Source of the DNA: Marifrigoribacter sp965178585
GTDB taxonomy: Bacteria; Bacteroidota; Bacteroidia; Flavobacteriales; Flavobacteriaceae
Assembly (NCBI GenBank): GCA_965178585.1
Contig: OZ238267.1
Location: 62,001-126,000, forward strand
Reading direction: 5' to 3'
Length of the DNA: 64,000 bases
In this document: piece after piece, positions 55,517-63,056 of the stretch
Layout of the letters: every line of letters starts with the position of its first letter
Position numbering within the stretch: position 1 is the stretch's first letter
Program-made: the position numbers and the translations under genes
The notes under the pieces: model-generated
Told to the model about the DNA's origin: nothing
Database searches by the model: none
Seen by the model: only the letters and a program-made list of their open reading frames with translations

Positions 55517-55522
55517 ATAAGT

Positions 55523-55954
55523 ATGAAAATAGCTATAGGAAACGATCATGCTGGGCCAGCATATAAAGAAGCCATTGTAAATTATTTAATATCTAAAGGA
55601 ATAACAGTTACTAACTACGGAACTGATACTGAAGATAGTGTAGATTATCCGGATTTTATACATCCTGTTGCTAAAGATGTTGCTACTAATAAAGTAGATT
55701 TAGGTATTATAATTTGTGGATCTGGTAATGGAGCTGCAATGACTGCAAATAAATATCAAGAAGTTCGTGCTGCACTATGTTGGACAAAAGAACTTACCGA
55801 ATTAGCTAGATTACATAACAATGCAAATATTTTAAGTATTCCTGCTCGTTATACAAGTATTCCACAAGCAGTTGCTATGGTAGCTGTTTTTTTAAATACA
55901 GACTTTGAAGGAGGTCGTCATCAAACTAGAGTTGATAAAATTGCATGTTCATAA
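55523..55954 (+). CDS. rpiB: Ribose-5-phosphate isomerase B
   Basis: A 143-residue LacA/RpiB protein: KIAIGNDHAGPAYKEAIV, DYPDFIHPVAKDV, LGIIICGSGNGAAMTANK and EVRAALCWTKELTELARLH. The catalytic region with its cysteine (IICGSGNG) is intact. It interconverts ribose-5-P and ribulose-5-P. It is 6 bp upstream of the CDF gene, and the two are likely co-transcribed. Confidence 0.95.
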   Translation: MKIAIGNDHAGPAYKEAIVNYLISKGITVTNYGTDTEDSVDYPDFIHPVAKDVATNKVDLGIIICGSGNGAAMTANKYQEVRAALCWTKELTELARLHNNANILSIPARYTSIPQAVAMVAVFLNTDFEGGRHQTRVDKIACS

Positions 55955-55960
55955 ATAACT

Positions 55961-56884
55961 ATGAAATCTAATCCCACTCATAATCACTCACACACCCATG
56001 ATCATAGTGATTTAAAAGGGAAAAAATTACTCTTCACAATTTTTTTAAACCTAATAATAACAGTTGCTCAAGTTATTGGGGGTATTATTTCTGGCAGCTT
56101 ATCGTTATTATCTGATGCGCTTCATAATTTAACAGATGTTATATCATTAATCATTAGTTATGTTGCTAATTTATTTACAAAAAAAGACGCTTCAGAAACT
56201 AAAACTTTTGGTTATAAACGAGCTGAAATCATAGCCGCTTTTGTAAACTCAGCCTCTTTACTAATTATTGCTTTATACCTTATTTATGAAGCTATTGTCC
56301 GTTTTTTTAATCCTCAAGAAATTGAAAGCAGTTTAGTGATTTGGTTGGCTTTATTAGCCATTTTTGCAAACGGTTTTAGCGTACTCCTATTAAAAAGTGA
56401 AGCAAAAGAAAATATGAATATGCAATCTGCATATCTTCATTTATTTACAGATATGGCAGCTTCTATCGCTGTTTTAATTGGTGGTTTATTAATGAAATAT
56501 TTTCAATGGTATTGGGTGGATAGTTTATTAACTATTTTAATTGCCATTTACTTATTATTTATGGGTTATGATCTATTAAAAAAATCATTTAAAATTTTAA
56601 TGTTATTTACTCCAGATTATATAAAAATTGAAGAAGTTACCGCAGCAATTAATAAGCATAAATCTATTAAAAATGTACATCACGTACATATTTGGGAACT
56701 CAATGAAGATGAAATACATATAGAAGCACATTTAGAATTTTATAAAGACATCCATCTATCTGAGTTTGATTTAATTTTAGTGACTATTGAAGAAATGTTA
56801 CATGATAGGTTTAATATCAACCACAGTAACCTTCAACCAGAGTTTAAAAAAGACGGTCCTAAAGATATCGTTGTACAAGATTAA
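55961..56884 (+). CDS. Cation diffusion facilitator (CzcD/ZnT-like)
   Basis: A 307-residue transporter. A His-rich N-terminus (HNHSHTHDHSD) is followed by six helices containing the metal-site motifs SDALHNLTDVISL and HLFTDMAASIAV (HxxxD in each), and a C-terminal cytoplasmic domain with NVHHVHIWELNEDEIHIEAH. It exports Zn2+ or related divalent metals in exchange for protons. A GNAT gene starts immediately after its stop. Confidence 0.94.
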   Translation: MKSNPTHNHSHTHDHSDLKGKKLLFTIFLNLIITVAQVIGGIISGSLSLLSDALHNLTDVISLIISYVANLFTKKDASETKTFGYKRAEIIAAFVNSASLLIIALYLIYEAIVRFFNPQEIESSLVIWLALLAIFANGFSVLLLKSEAKENMNMQSAYLHLFTDMAASIAVLIGGLLMKYFQWYWVDSLLTILIAIYLLFMGYDLLKKSFKILMLFTPDYIKIEEVTAAINKHKSIKNVHHVHIWELNEDEIHIEAHLEFYKDIHLSEFDLILVTIEEMLHDRFNINHSNLQPEFKKDGPKDIVVQD

Positions 56885-56885
56885 T

Positions 56886-57326
56886 ATGGAAGTATTTATT
56901 AAAACATTCAATCAACTTTCTACTACTGAATTATATCAGATACTTCAACTTAGATCTGAAGTTTTTGTAGTTGAACAAGACTGTGTATACCAAGATATAG
57001 ATGGAAAAGATGATATCGCGCTTCATGTTTTAGGCGTTGTTGATCATAAAGTAATAGCTTATACACGTTGTTTTCAACCTAGTGATTATTTTAAAGAAGC
57101 CTCAATAGGAAGAGTTGTGGTAGCTAAATCACAACGAAAATTTAAAAGAGGAAATCAAATAATGAATAGCTCTATAACAGCTATCAAAGATCATTACAAT
57201 ACAATGGTTATTAAAATTTCTGCTCAATGCTATTTAAATAAATTTTATACCAACTTGGGTTTTAAAGCTATTGGAGAAGAATATTTAGAAGACGGTATTC
57301 CTCATATTGCTATGATTAGAGAATAA
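56886..57326 (+). CDS. GNAT acetyltransferase, ElaA-like
   Basis: A 146-residue protein from the ATG at 56886; an upstream in-frame extension would overlap the CDF gene by about 100 bp and carries no family sequence. It has TTELYQILQLRSEVFVVEQD, YQDIDGKDDIALHVLG and the acetyl-CoA loop SIGRVVVAKSQRKFKRGNQI, followed by ISAQCYLNKFYTNLGFKAIG. This is the ElaA group of GNAT enzymes. Substrate unknown. Confidence 0.9.
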   Translation: MEVFIKTFNQLSTTELYQILQLRSEVFVVEQDCVYQDIDGKDDIALHVLGVVDHKVIAYTRCFQPSDYFKEASIGRVVVAKSQRKFKRGNQIMNSSITAIKDHYNTMVIKISAQCYLNKFYTNLGFKAIGEEYLEDGIPHIAMIRE

Positions 57327-57341
57327 TTAAAAGTGTTTCAG

Positions 57342-58070
57342 TTATTTTATTTGTAATTCCTCTTCAATCAATTTAATTAAGATTTCTCCTTGCTCCTTTA
57401 ATACTAAAAGACCCTCCTTCCACTCTACTGATTCCCATTTACGATCAGTAAAATCATTAGCAAGTGTTCTATCAGAGAGTAATCCTTTATAATCGCTTGA
57501 GAATTTATTAGATCCACTAGAAATATTTTCTAGAAATATATAACTCTTTACACCTGGTCGAATCCTATTAGTAGTAAGAGCCCTCATTAAAGATTCTTGT
57601 TCTTTATACCCTTCAAAAAACACAGGATATTTGATAATTAACTGTTTAAGTGTGATATTAGATATTAACTCCATTTTATTATTAATAACACCTTGTATTC
57701 CCGCTAAATTTAATTGAACATCTTGTACTTCTGTACCTTGATATAATAACTTACTAACACTAGTTAATAGTGAATCTGTAGGCTTTTCTTGCATTAGTTC
57801 TAAAATAAGTTTAGTTTGATTTATTTGTTTATCAACTATTGTTTCAGCATCATTAAGAATCTTTTCATTTGTTTTTAAATCATTTAATAGACCTATTAAC
57901 ACTTGATGTTCTATATTTTTATTTTTTCTCTCTTCGTTCCAATTGTTCACTTGTAAAGCAATCAATATTCCAATTACCACTAAAAAAATCTCTCCAACAG
58001 CATATCTTAAATATTTTAAAGACTTATTTTCATTTGCCATTTTTTTACGGGTTTTTCTAAAAAAATTCAT
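57342..58070 (-). CDS. DUF6090 family membrane protein (copy 1)
   Basis: A 242-residue protein. The N-terminus MNFFRKTRKKMANENKSLKY is basic, and then comes the diagnostic helix YAVGEIFLVVIGILIALQVN followed by NWNEERKN. The remainder is a helical periplasmic domain. This is the bacteroidotal family I recall as DUF6090, often present in several copies. A paralogue lies at 61260 with a shared upstream element. Function unknown. Confidence 0.82.
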   Translation of the reverse strand: MNFFRKTRKKMANENKSLKYLRYAVGEIFLVVIGILIALQVNNWNEERKNKNIEHQVLIGLLNDLKTNEKILNDAETIVDKQINQTKLILELMQEKPTDSLLTSVSKLLYQGTEVQDVQLNLAGIQGVINNKMELISNITLKQLIIKYPVFFEGYKEQESLMRALTTNRIRPGVKSYIFLENISSGSNKFSSDYKGLLSDRTLANDFTDRKWESVEWKEGLLVLKEQGEILIKLIEEELQIK

Positions 58071-58094
58071 ATAAGTTTAGTTGTGATAGTAAAA

Positions 58095-58119
58095 ACTAAG
58101 TTAGTAAAAAAACGAACCA
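58095..58119 (-). repeat. Element shared upstream of both DUF6090 genes (copy 1)
   Basis: On the minus strand GGTTCG, seven Ts and ACTAACTTAGT (58095-58105, an inverted repeat ACTAA-C-TTAGT) precede the gene. The same string with one or two changes occurs at 62081-62105 before the second DUF6090 gene. Confidence 0.5.
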
Positions 58120-58131
58120 GAAGAAAGTTCG
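58106..58131 (-). terminator. Possible terminator of the PqqB-like gene
   Basis: Minus-strand CGAAC, a 9-base loop, GTTCG and seven Ts (58106-58112) make a short hairpin plus T-run, 29 bp past the TAA stop at 58160. Confidence 0.4.
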
Positions 58132-58159
58132 CAGTGCTTTATTAGTTAAGCTATAACTA

Positions 58160-59134
58160 TTATAATTCAAAAACGTCATTTATTCTTCCAATTCTAAAAC
58201 CATTTTTTATAACCTCTTTAGCTTCATCACTATTTTCGTTTATAACAGGATTGGTATGATTAAAATGAATAAAAATTACCTTTTTTCTTTCCTTTTTATC
58301 TAATACTTCAAACTTCTTCATACTCTCAATTATAAATGGGTGTGGAATTTGTGAAATATCTCTATTATTAAGCTCCTTGCCACTATAAAAAGTAGCATCT
58401 AAAAACGCATAATCTACTTTTTTTATTTCTTCAATAATCAACTTATCCCATTTTTCCCATTTGTCAATATCGGGAATGAATAACGCATTTTTATTAGGGC
58501 CATTGATTTTATATCCAACAGTTTCTGAATATTCATCTCTATGAGGAACTAAAAACGGTACGATTTCTATATCTTTTGAAAGTTGAATACCTTGTTCGTG
58601 TTCCATTTCATTTAAAAAAATATTATTATTAGCTACTAGTTGACTCCAAGGCCCGTTAGTTTCTAGATAATTCTTCATTTTTTGCATGACATATACAGGA
58701 ACATTTTTTGCATTCGTAGCCTCTTTTCCCAAATACATTAATCCGGTATAATGACCAATATGTGCGTGAGTCAAAAAAATTCCATCTGCAATTTCTTTGT
58801 CACTTGATACACCAAAATTTTTCAAAACCTTCACTTGTCTAGTCATATCCGGCGTAGCTTCAAATAGGTATTTTTTGTTTGTTGTTTCATCAAAGAGACC
58901 TATTGAAACAACTTGTCTTTCTTTATCTGGATTTTCAAATAAACCTTCACAACATTGTTTTTTGCAAGCTATATGTGGAGAACCGGCATCTTGAATGGTA
59001 CCAAGAATAACCAATGAAGAAGTAGTTAGTTTACTATCTTGACTTCTATCTATATTTCTGTCAACTTCAGTAGTTTTTTCATTTCCACAAGAGGAAATAA
59101 TAAATAAGATAATATATATATAAACAACTTTCAT
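58160..59134 (-). CDS. PqqB-like metallo-beta-lactamase-fold lipoprotein
   Basis: A 324-residue protein with a lipoprotein signal (YIYIILFIISSCGNE, lipobox cysteine near 16). LVILGTIQDAGSPHIACKKQ and QCCEGLFENPDK recall the cysteine cluster of PqqB. FLTHAHIGHYTGLMYLGKEA carries the metal-binding region, but the usual HxHxDH is HAHIGH, with Gly for Asp. IPFLVPHRDEYSETVGYKI, LFIPDIDKW and FIHFNHTNPV supply further ligands. PqqB-like lipoproteins of this type occur outside PQQ operons, and no other pqq gene is here. Activity and substrate are uncertain. Confidence 0.75.
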   Translation of the reverse strand: MKVVYIYIILFIISSCGNEKTTEVDRNIDRSQDSKLTTSSLVILGTIQDAGSPHIACKKQCCEGLFENPDKERQVVSIGLFDETTNKKYLFEATPDMTRQVKVLKNFGVSSDKEIADGIFLTHAHIGHYTGLMYLGKEATNAKNVPVYVMQKMKNYLETNGPWSQLVANNNIFLNEMEHEQGIQLSKDIEIVPFLVPHRDEYSETVGYKINGPNKNALFIPDIDKWEKWDKLIIEEIKKVDYAFLDATFYSGKELNNRDISQIPHPFIIESMKKFEVLDKKERKKVIFIHFNHTNPVINENSDEAKEVIKNGFRIGRINDVFEL

Positions 59135-59229
59135 CTTAGTTAATTAATAACACTTTTAGCGTTAGTTTTTATTTCTTTTTGCAAGTTTTTTTCATTTTAC
59201 GACCTTTCGCTAATTCACCATCCAACTTG

Positions 59230-60264
59230 TCAGGGTGTCTGCTTTTTCAATATTTTAATAATTCTGTTATTTATGATTTCTGACAAATTCCAATTGTACA
59301 ATTTAGGATCGGTTGTATTATAGAATTCAACTACAACAACATCAAGGTCTTTATTGAATTTTGCGAAACTTTGGTATCCAGGAACCCATCCAGAATGCTC
59401 AAACTCGTAGATGGAGGAATAGATTTCTTGTTCTCCTTGGTCAAACAAAGATCCGTCATTCAAAGCTCTTAGAAATACACCAACGTCTTCAGCTGTGGCC
59501 AGCATACCGTGTTCATCTTCCTTTAAATCGTAAGGGTGGCCTACGTGATAACCACTCATCACATCGTCTAAATTTACCTCATTTAGCGAACTGAATGTAT
59601 TGGTAAGATTAAGCGGAATTAATATTTCTTCCTGAATGAATTGAAAGTTATCATAACCCAACTCATTATCCATTATCTTATTAATTAAGAGATAATTTGT
59701 ATTACAATATTCATAGTCTTCACCTGGTTTAAAATTGGCAGGCATATCTAAAATCAATGCAAGTTTTTCTTCATAGGACTCAGGTGGAGCTGACCAATAA
59801 TTAGGAATGTCCGTGAAATTTGGAAGACCACTTCTATGCTGTATCATTAATCTTAAGGAAATTTCATCTGCATAATCAATTTTTCCTTTAAGCTCTGGTA
59901 AATAATCGGCTATTGTTTTATCCAAAGAAAGCCGACCAACACTTACTAATTTAGTGACAGCGACTGCATCATATAACTTGCTAATGCTTGCAATCTTAAA
60001 TAAAGCTTGAGGTTTTGCAGGAATCTTTAATTCACGATCGTGCCAGCCGGAAGTATAATATTTAGGTTGCTTATCGGCTTGATCTATATAAACAATCATT
60101 CCATCAAACCCATAACTTATAGCTTCATCCATCTGTTCTTGAACCGTATCCGGTAATGGAAGTATCCAAGCTTTAATTAAGAGCCATGGCACAAAGAATA
60201 AGGAAGATATGGATGCAATAATAAGTGCGACCCTCAGGATTTGTTTTGTTTTATTTTTAGTCAT
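59230..60264 (-). CDS. Serine hydrolase (class C beta-lactamase family)
   Basis: A 344-residue protein with an N-terminal membrane helix (about 10-33). The active-site SxxK is S93-I-S-K96 in LFKIASISKLYDAVAV, and the YxN motif is Y186-C-N188 in YEYCNTNYLLINKI; LMIQHRSGLPNF is also typical. It is a periplasmic beta-lactamase/D-alanyl-D-alanine-carboxypeptidase-type hydrolase. The third motif is less clear. The 95-bp gap beyond its stop contains only a 26-codon open stretch. Confidence 0.88.
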   Translation of the reverse strand: MTKNKTKQILRVALIIASISSLFFVPWLLIKAWILPLPDTVQEQMDEAISYGFDGMIVYIDQADKQPKYYTSGWHDRELKIPAKPQALFKIASISKLYDAVAVTKLVSVGRLSLDKTIADYLPELKGKIDYADEISLRLMIQHRSGLPNFTDIPNYWSAPPESYEEKLALILDMPANFKPGEDYEYCNTNYLLINKIMDNELGYDNFQFIQEEILIPLNLTNTFSSLNEVNLDDVMSGYHVGHPYDLKEDEHGMLATAEDVGVFLRALNDGSLFDQGEQEIYSSIYEFEHSGWVPGYQSFAKFNKDLDVVVVEFYNTTDPKLYNWNLSEIINNRIIKILKKQTP

Positions 60265-60308
60265 TTGTCTATTCCTTAAAGTAGGGCGGATTATATTATA
60301 ACTCTAAT

Positions 60309-60734
60309 TTATTTAGTAAGATTAAGCTGCCAAGAAACACCATATTTATCTTCGCACCATCCAAATTTTTCTCCAAAACCGTAATCTCCAGAATTGTAAT
60401 TATCAAGAGGAACCATAATCTGACCTCCATTTGAAGAAAGTTTTTCAAACAAAGTTTGTATCTCATTTTCAGAGTTACATTCAACGAATAGTGATACTCC
60501 CGGTGTAAATGACCAAGTGTGATTATAATTACTTTCAGAAACTTTGTATTCAGTTCCATTTAAAGTAAATACTCCATACTTGATAAGCTCTGGAGTTCCA
60601 CCAGCTTCCCCTTCTAGGTATTTTATGATGCTTTTAATTTCGGAATTTGGAAAGATAGAAGTGTAGAAATTTATTGCTTCTTCAGCCTTCCCGCATTGAT
60701 CACCTACAAATGTTAGAAATGTTGTTGTTTTCAT
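60309..60734 (-). CDS. VOC family protein (PhnB/3-demethylubiquinone-methyltransferase-like)
   Basis: A 141-residue glyoxalase-fold protein: TTTFLTFVGDQCGKAEEAIN, FYTSIFPNSEI, SLFVECNSENEIQTLFEKLS, GGQIMVPLDNY, WCEDKYGVSWQLN. This is the PhnB-like subgroup of the vicinal oxygen chelate superfamily, with unknown substrate. It lies 7 bp downstream of the SRPBCC gene, and the pair is likely a unit. Confidence 0.88.
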   Translation of the reverse strand: MKTTTFLTFVGDQCGKAEEAINFYTSIFPNSEIKSIIKYLEGEAGGTPELIKYGVFTLNGTEYKVSESNYNHTWSFTPGVSLFVECNSENEIQTLFEKLSSNGGQIMVPLDNYNSGDYGFGEKFGWCEDKYGVSWQLNLTK

Positions 60735-60741
60735 ATTTCAA

Positions 60742-61191
60742 TTAATTTTGTTTAACATTTCTCATAAATTCATATGCTCCTTTTCGAAGTTGAATCCCGT
60801 ACTCAAGATAAGCTTTCATACAGGCTAGAAAATTTGACCATCCTGCTGTATTGTTTATAAGCCACTTCAGGTTTTGTTCATTAAATTCTTTTCCACCTTC
60901 AGTTACTTTTACCAATGTGCTTTTGTCTGGAAGAGATTTTAAAACAATATTTACTACAGTCTCAGGGTCCCACACAAATGAAATAATATGATCAGCTTCA
61001 AGCAAAACATTTTTAATAGTAAATTTGTCCTCAAATTCTGGAAATTTCCAAATCACTTCTTTTCCTGACTCCAATAGTCCACTACTTTCTGAAATGAAAT
61101 ATTTTTTCATGTGCTTTGGATTTACAATAGCCTCATATACTTCTTTTATTGGCTTTTGAATTTGTAAAGTTGCACGAGATATAAGTTTCAT
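60742..61191 (-). CDS. SRPBCC (AHSA1-like) protein
   Basis: A 149-residue protein: ISRATLQIQKPIKEVYEAIV, PKHMKKYFISESSGLLESGK, VIWKFPEFEDKF, ITNTAGW-like NNTAGWSNFLACMKAYLEYG. This is the START/AHSA1 (activator of Hsp90 ATPase-like) fold that binds hydrophobic ligands. Function unknown. It is co-directional with the VOC gene, a combination common in small accessory units. Confidence 0.85.
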   Translation of the reverse strand: MKLISRATLQIQKPIKEVYEAIVNPKHMKKYFISESSGLLESGKEVIWKFPEFEDKFTIKNVLLEADHIISFVWDPETVVNIVLKSLPDKSTLVKVTEGGKEFNEQNLKWLINNTAGWSNFLACMKAYLEYGIQLRKGAYEFMRNVKQN

Positions 61192-61207
61192 TTTTTTTGA
61201 TATTTAA

Positions 61208-61263
61208 AAGCATTTAGTATTTATAGCCGTAATGAACCATACATGTTGTTGCGTTTTCGTTAT
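61208..61263 (-). repeat. Post-stop intergenic motif, copy A
   Basis: The minus strand starts inside the TAA stop of the second DUF6090 gene: ATAACGAAAACGCAACAACA, then TGTATGG and later TATAAATACTAAATGCTTT. Core and order match copies at 62994-63033 and 63745-63768. Confidence 0.5.
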
Positions 61264-62024
61264 TTACACTTTTTATCTTTTAACAATACTATAGGTTCTT
61301 GTAATTCCTTTTTTAAATTAGATAAATGTTGTTTCTGTCTAATAAACATAGCTATAATAAAAACAAGATTATCTTGAAACTTTAAGAATATTGGGTGAGT
61401 AGGGTCATTTACCCAATTGTTTTTTGGCAATAGAGCAATAATTTCTTTATCAAGTTCTTGTTTTAGATAATCAATATCTTGATATCCAAAATCACTTACA
61501 GATTCATACACCATCATTCTTTTGATAAGTTCATTCCGATTTTCTTGAAGTAGATTTAAAGTATTGTTCAAAAATGTACTATGCTCAATCAGTCTGTTTT
61601 TTAATTTAATATCCGTTAACAGTTTTAACTGTCCTGAAGAGGTAATATCGTCAAATGTAATAGTACTAGGCACAAACAGATCTTGTCTTACGGCAACTAC
61701 AAAATCATTTAAGATTTTACTTCTATCATTTGGTAGATTGTTTAAATCTATTATTAGTTCTTTGCAGAGTTTTACTCTGTTGGTTGTCAAATCAAAAGCT
61801 TCATCAATTAACTTTTTATTGAGTTCAAAGTCATCTAAAATTCTACAATAATAATCAGCTTCAGCAATCTTATTTTTTCGATTTTCATTCCAGTTATTAA
61901 TCTGTAGCGCAATCAAAATTCCAATAACGACAAGTACAATTTCTCCAATAGCATACTTAAAATACTTTCCGGTTTTGTTTTCCATAAGCAAATTTTGGCG
62001 AATTTTTCTAAAGAATTTTATCAT
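61260..62024 (-). CDS. DUF6090 family membrane protein (copy 2)
   Basis: A 254-residue paralogue of the protein at 57342. The N-terminus MIKFFRKIRQNLLMENKTGK precedes the helix YFKYAIGEIVLVVIGILIAL and QINNWNENRKN, followed by a helical domain of about 200 residues. Function unknown. The two copies diverge strongly after the membrane segment, so they are old paralogues or separately acquired. The stop codon overlaps an intergenic repeat motif. Confidence 0.82.
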   Translation of the reverse strand: MIKFFRKIRQNLLMENKTGKYFKYAIGEIVLVVIGILIALQINNWNENRKNKIAEADYYCRILDDFELNKKLIDEAFDLTTNRVKLCKELIIDLNNLPNDRSKILNDFVVAVRQDLFVPSTITFDDITSSGQLKLLTDIKLKNRLIEHSTFLNNTLNLLQENRNELIKRMMVYESVSDFGYQDIDYLKQELDKEIIALLPKNNWVNDPTHPIFLKFQDNLVFIIAMFIRQKQHLSNLKKELQEPIVLLKDKKCK

Positions 62025-62080
62025 TAGTTAGTCATAATGAAGCACAAGGAGTTCGTGTATAGTTAGTTGCTTTTGCTAGA

Positions 62081-62105
62081 ACTAAGTTAGTAAAAAAAAT
62101 GAACC
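62081..62105 (-). repeat. Element shared upstream of both DUF6090 genes (copy 2)
   Basis: Minus-strand GGTTCA, eight Ts and ACTAACTTAGT (62081-62091) match the element at 58095-58119 almost base for base, 57 bp before the start codon here. Confidence 0.5.
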
Positions 62106-62108
62106 AAA

Positions 62109-62129
62109 GGAAAATCCGTAGGATTTTCC
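62109..62129. repeat. Perfect 9-bp inverted repeat
   Basis: GGAAAATCC and GGATTTTCC are separated by 3 bases. On the minus strand a T-run follows nine bases later, so it may act as a weak terminator of the DUF4386 transcript or be part of a dispersed palindromic repeat. Confidence 0.6.
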
Positions 62130-62162
62130 GAGTATACACAGTACCAGAAATTTTTTACACTC

Positions 62163-62174
62163 TTTGTTGTGAGG
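62163..62174 (-). repeat. Post-stop intergenic motif, weak copy B
   Basis: Minus-strand CCTCACAACAAA shares the CACAACAA core with copies A, C and D and lies 23 bp after the stop of the DUF4386 gene; the flanks do not match. Confidence 0.25.
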
Positions 62175-62196
62175 AGTTTTTTCTAACTAAGTTCCA

Positions 62197-62877
62197 TCAT
62201 TTCATATCGGTTTCTAAAGCTGTCGAATTCAATCCTTTAAAAATTAACCAGAGAGGAAGAATTAGTTGAATGAGCCCTATTGGAAGAAGCATATTCATAC
62301 TAATGCTATTTCCTAAAATTGAAAATAATATTTCAATAAACATAAGAATTACAGCTATTATTCCAACAATTGAAATGACTTTTGGAACTAATTTAGACAC
62401 GTACAAGGTATAGTATAAAATAAAAACAGGGAAGCAAGAAATGAGTAGACTCAAATAGTGTGTCCACCAATGTTTTTTGTATAACACCCCGCCTAATGTA
62501 TTTAATATGTCAGAATTGCCTGTTTCATTTTTAGTATACTCTAGACTTAATTCTAACATAGATAGAACACTAATATTGTCAATAGATATGGCTATAAAAC
62601 CTAGTATACTAAATGCCAAATATAAAAACGCCAAAGTGACGCTATGTTTTTTAAAAATTGGTAATAAAACTGTGGCTATAATAATGGACGTTATACCACT
62701 TAAAAATAACAGCAAGGTCGAAATAATGATTTCATTTGAGTTTGCAGAAGTAGTAGTTAGATAATCATCTGAAAATAGTACAGGGCCTTGTAAAAATTGA
62801 TAGACTGTTATGCCTGTTGCAAAAATGAAAAGAAACATTAGTCCTATAATCCTTCCAACTTTTTTATTTGAATTCAT
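62197..62877 (-). CDS. DUF4386 family membrane protein
   Basis: A 226-residue protein with about six helices: KKVGRIIGLMFLFIFATGIT, the loop around LFSDDYLTTTSANSNEII, VLLPIFKKHSVTLAFLYLAF and a central LSLEYTKNETGNSD loop. This matches the DUF4386 family. Function unknown; it is common in accessory regions of Bacteroidota and Firmicutes. Confidence 0.82.
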   Translation of the reverse strand: MNSNKKVGRIIGLMFLFIFATGITVYQFLQGPVLFSDDYLTTTSANSNEIIISTLLLFLSGITSIIIATVLLPIFKKHSVTLAFLYLAFSILGFIAISIDNISVLSMLELSLEYTKNETGNSDILNTLGGVLYKKHWWTHYLSLLISCFPVFILYYTLYVSKLVPKVISIVGIIAVILMFIEILFSILGNSISMNMLLPIGLIQLILPLWLIFKGLNSTALETDMK

Positions 62878-62993
62878 ATTCTTTAATTGATTAGTTATTC
62901 AATCCCGAGGATCTCTATAAAAATAAAGACGCAAATATTTAACATATGGTTGCCTAGGTTTTATAAATTTACTTTTTTCCAAATAAGCACATT

Positions 62994-63033
62994 CTAAAGC
63001 AATTATTTATACACGTTGTTGTGCTTTCGTTAT
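62994..63033 (-). repeat. Post-stop intergenic motif, copy C
   Basis: Minus-strand ATAACGAAAGCACAACAACG, then TGTATAAATAATTGCTTTAG, 23 bp after the TGA stop of the 7-TM-like gene. AAGCACA here (63020-63026 on plus as TGTGCTT) is also inverted-repeated at 62985-62991. Confidence 0.5.
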
Positions 63034-63056
63034 TTTTATTTACTTGAAAATATAAT

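Larger units (their letters stand above)
54935..55522. other. Very AT-rich gene-free region with TATCAACA repeats, possible replication origin
   Basis: No coding potential was seen in 588 bp. Three direct copies of TATCAACA occur on the plus strand (54963-54970, 55102-55109, 55355-55362); the first is TTATCAACA, one base from the DnaA box TTATCCACA. Nearby motifs such as CATTAACACTTGTTAAC, CTATTAACAGCTATCAAC and TTTATTAACTAG have the look of an origin region. Genes diverge around it (rnr left, DUF2007/rpiB right) and parS-like sites lie about 13 kb away. No dnaA or perfect DnaA box is present, so the origin call is tentative. The end holds the rpiB promoter and leader hairpin. Confidence 0.3.

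Noticed and set aside
59135..59229. Short open stretch on the minus strand between the serine hydrolase and the PqqB-like gene (ends GRKMKKTCKKK)
   Set aside because: Only about 26 codons, a stop at its front, no start codon and no family resemblance; likely chance or an unrecognisable remnant.
60296..60559. 87-codon minus-strand frame overlapping the VOC gene
   Set aside because: Out of frame inside a clear VOC family gene; no signs of its own.
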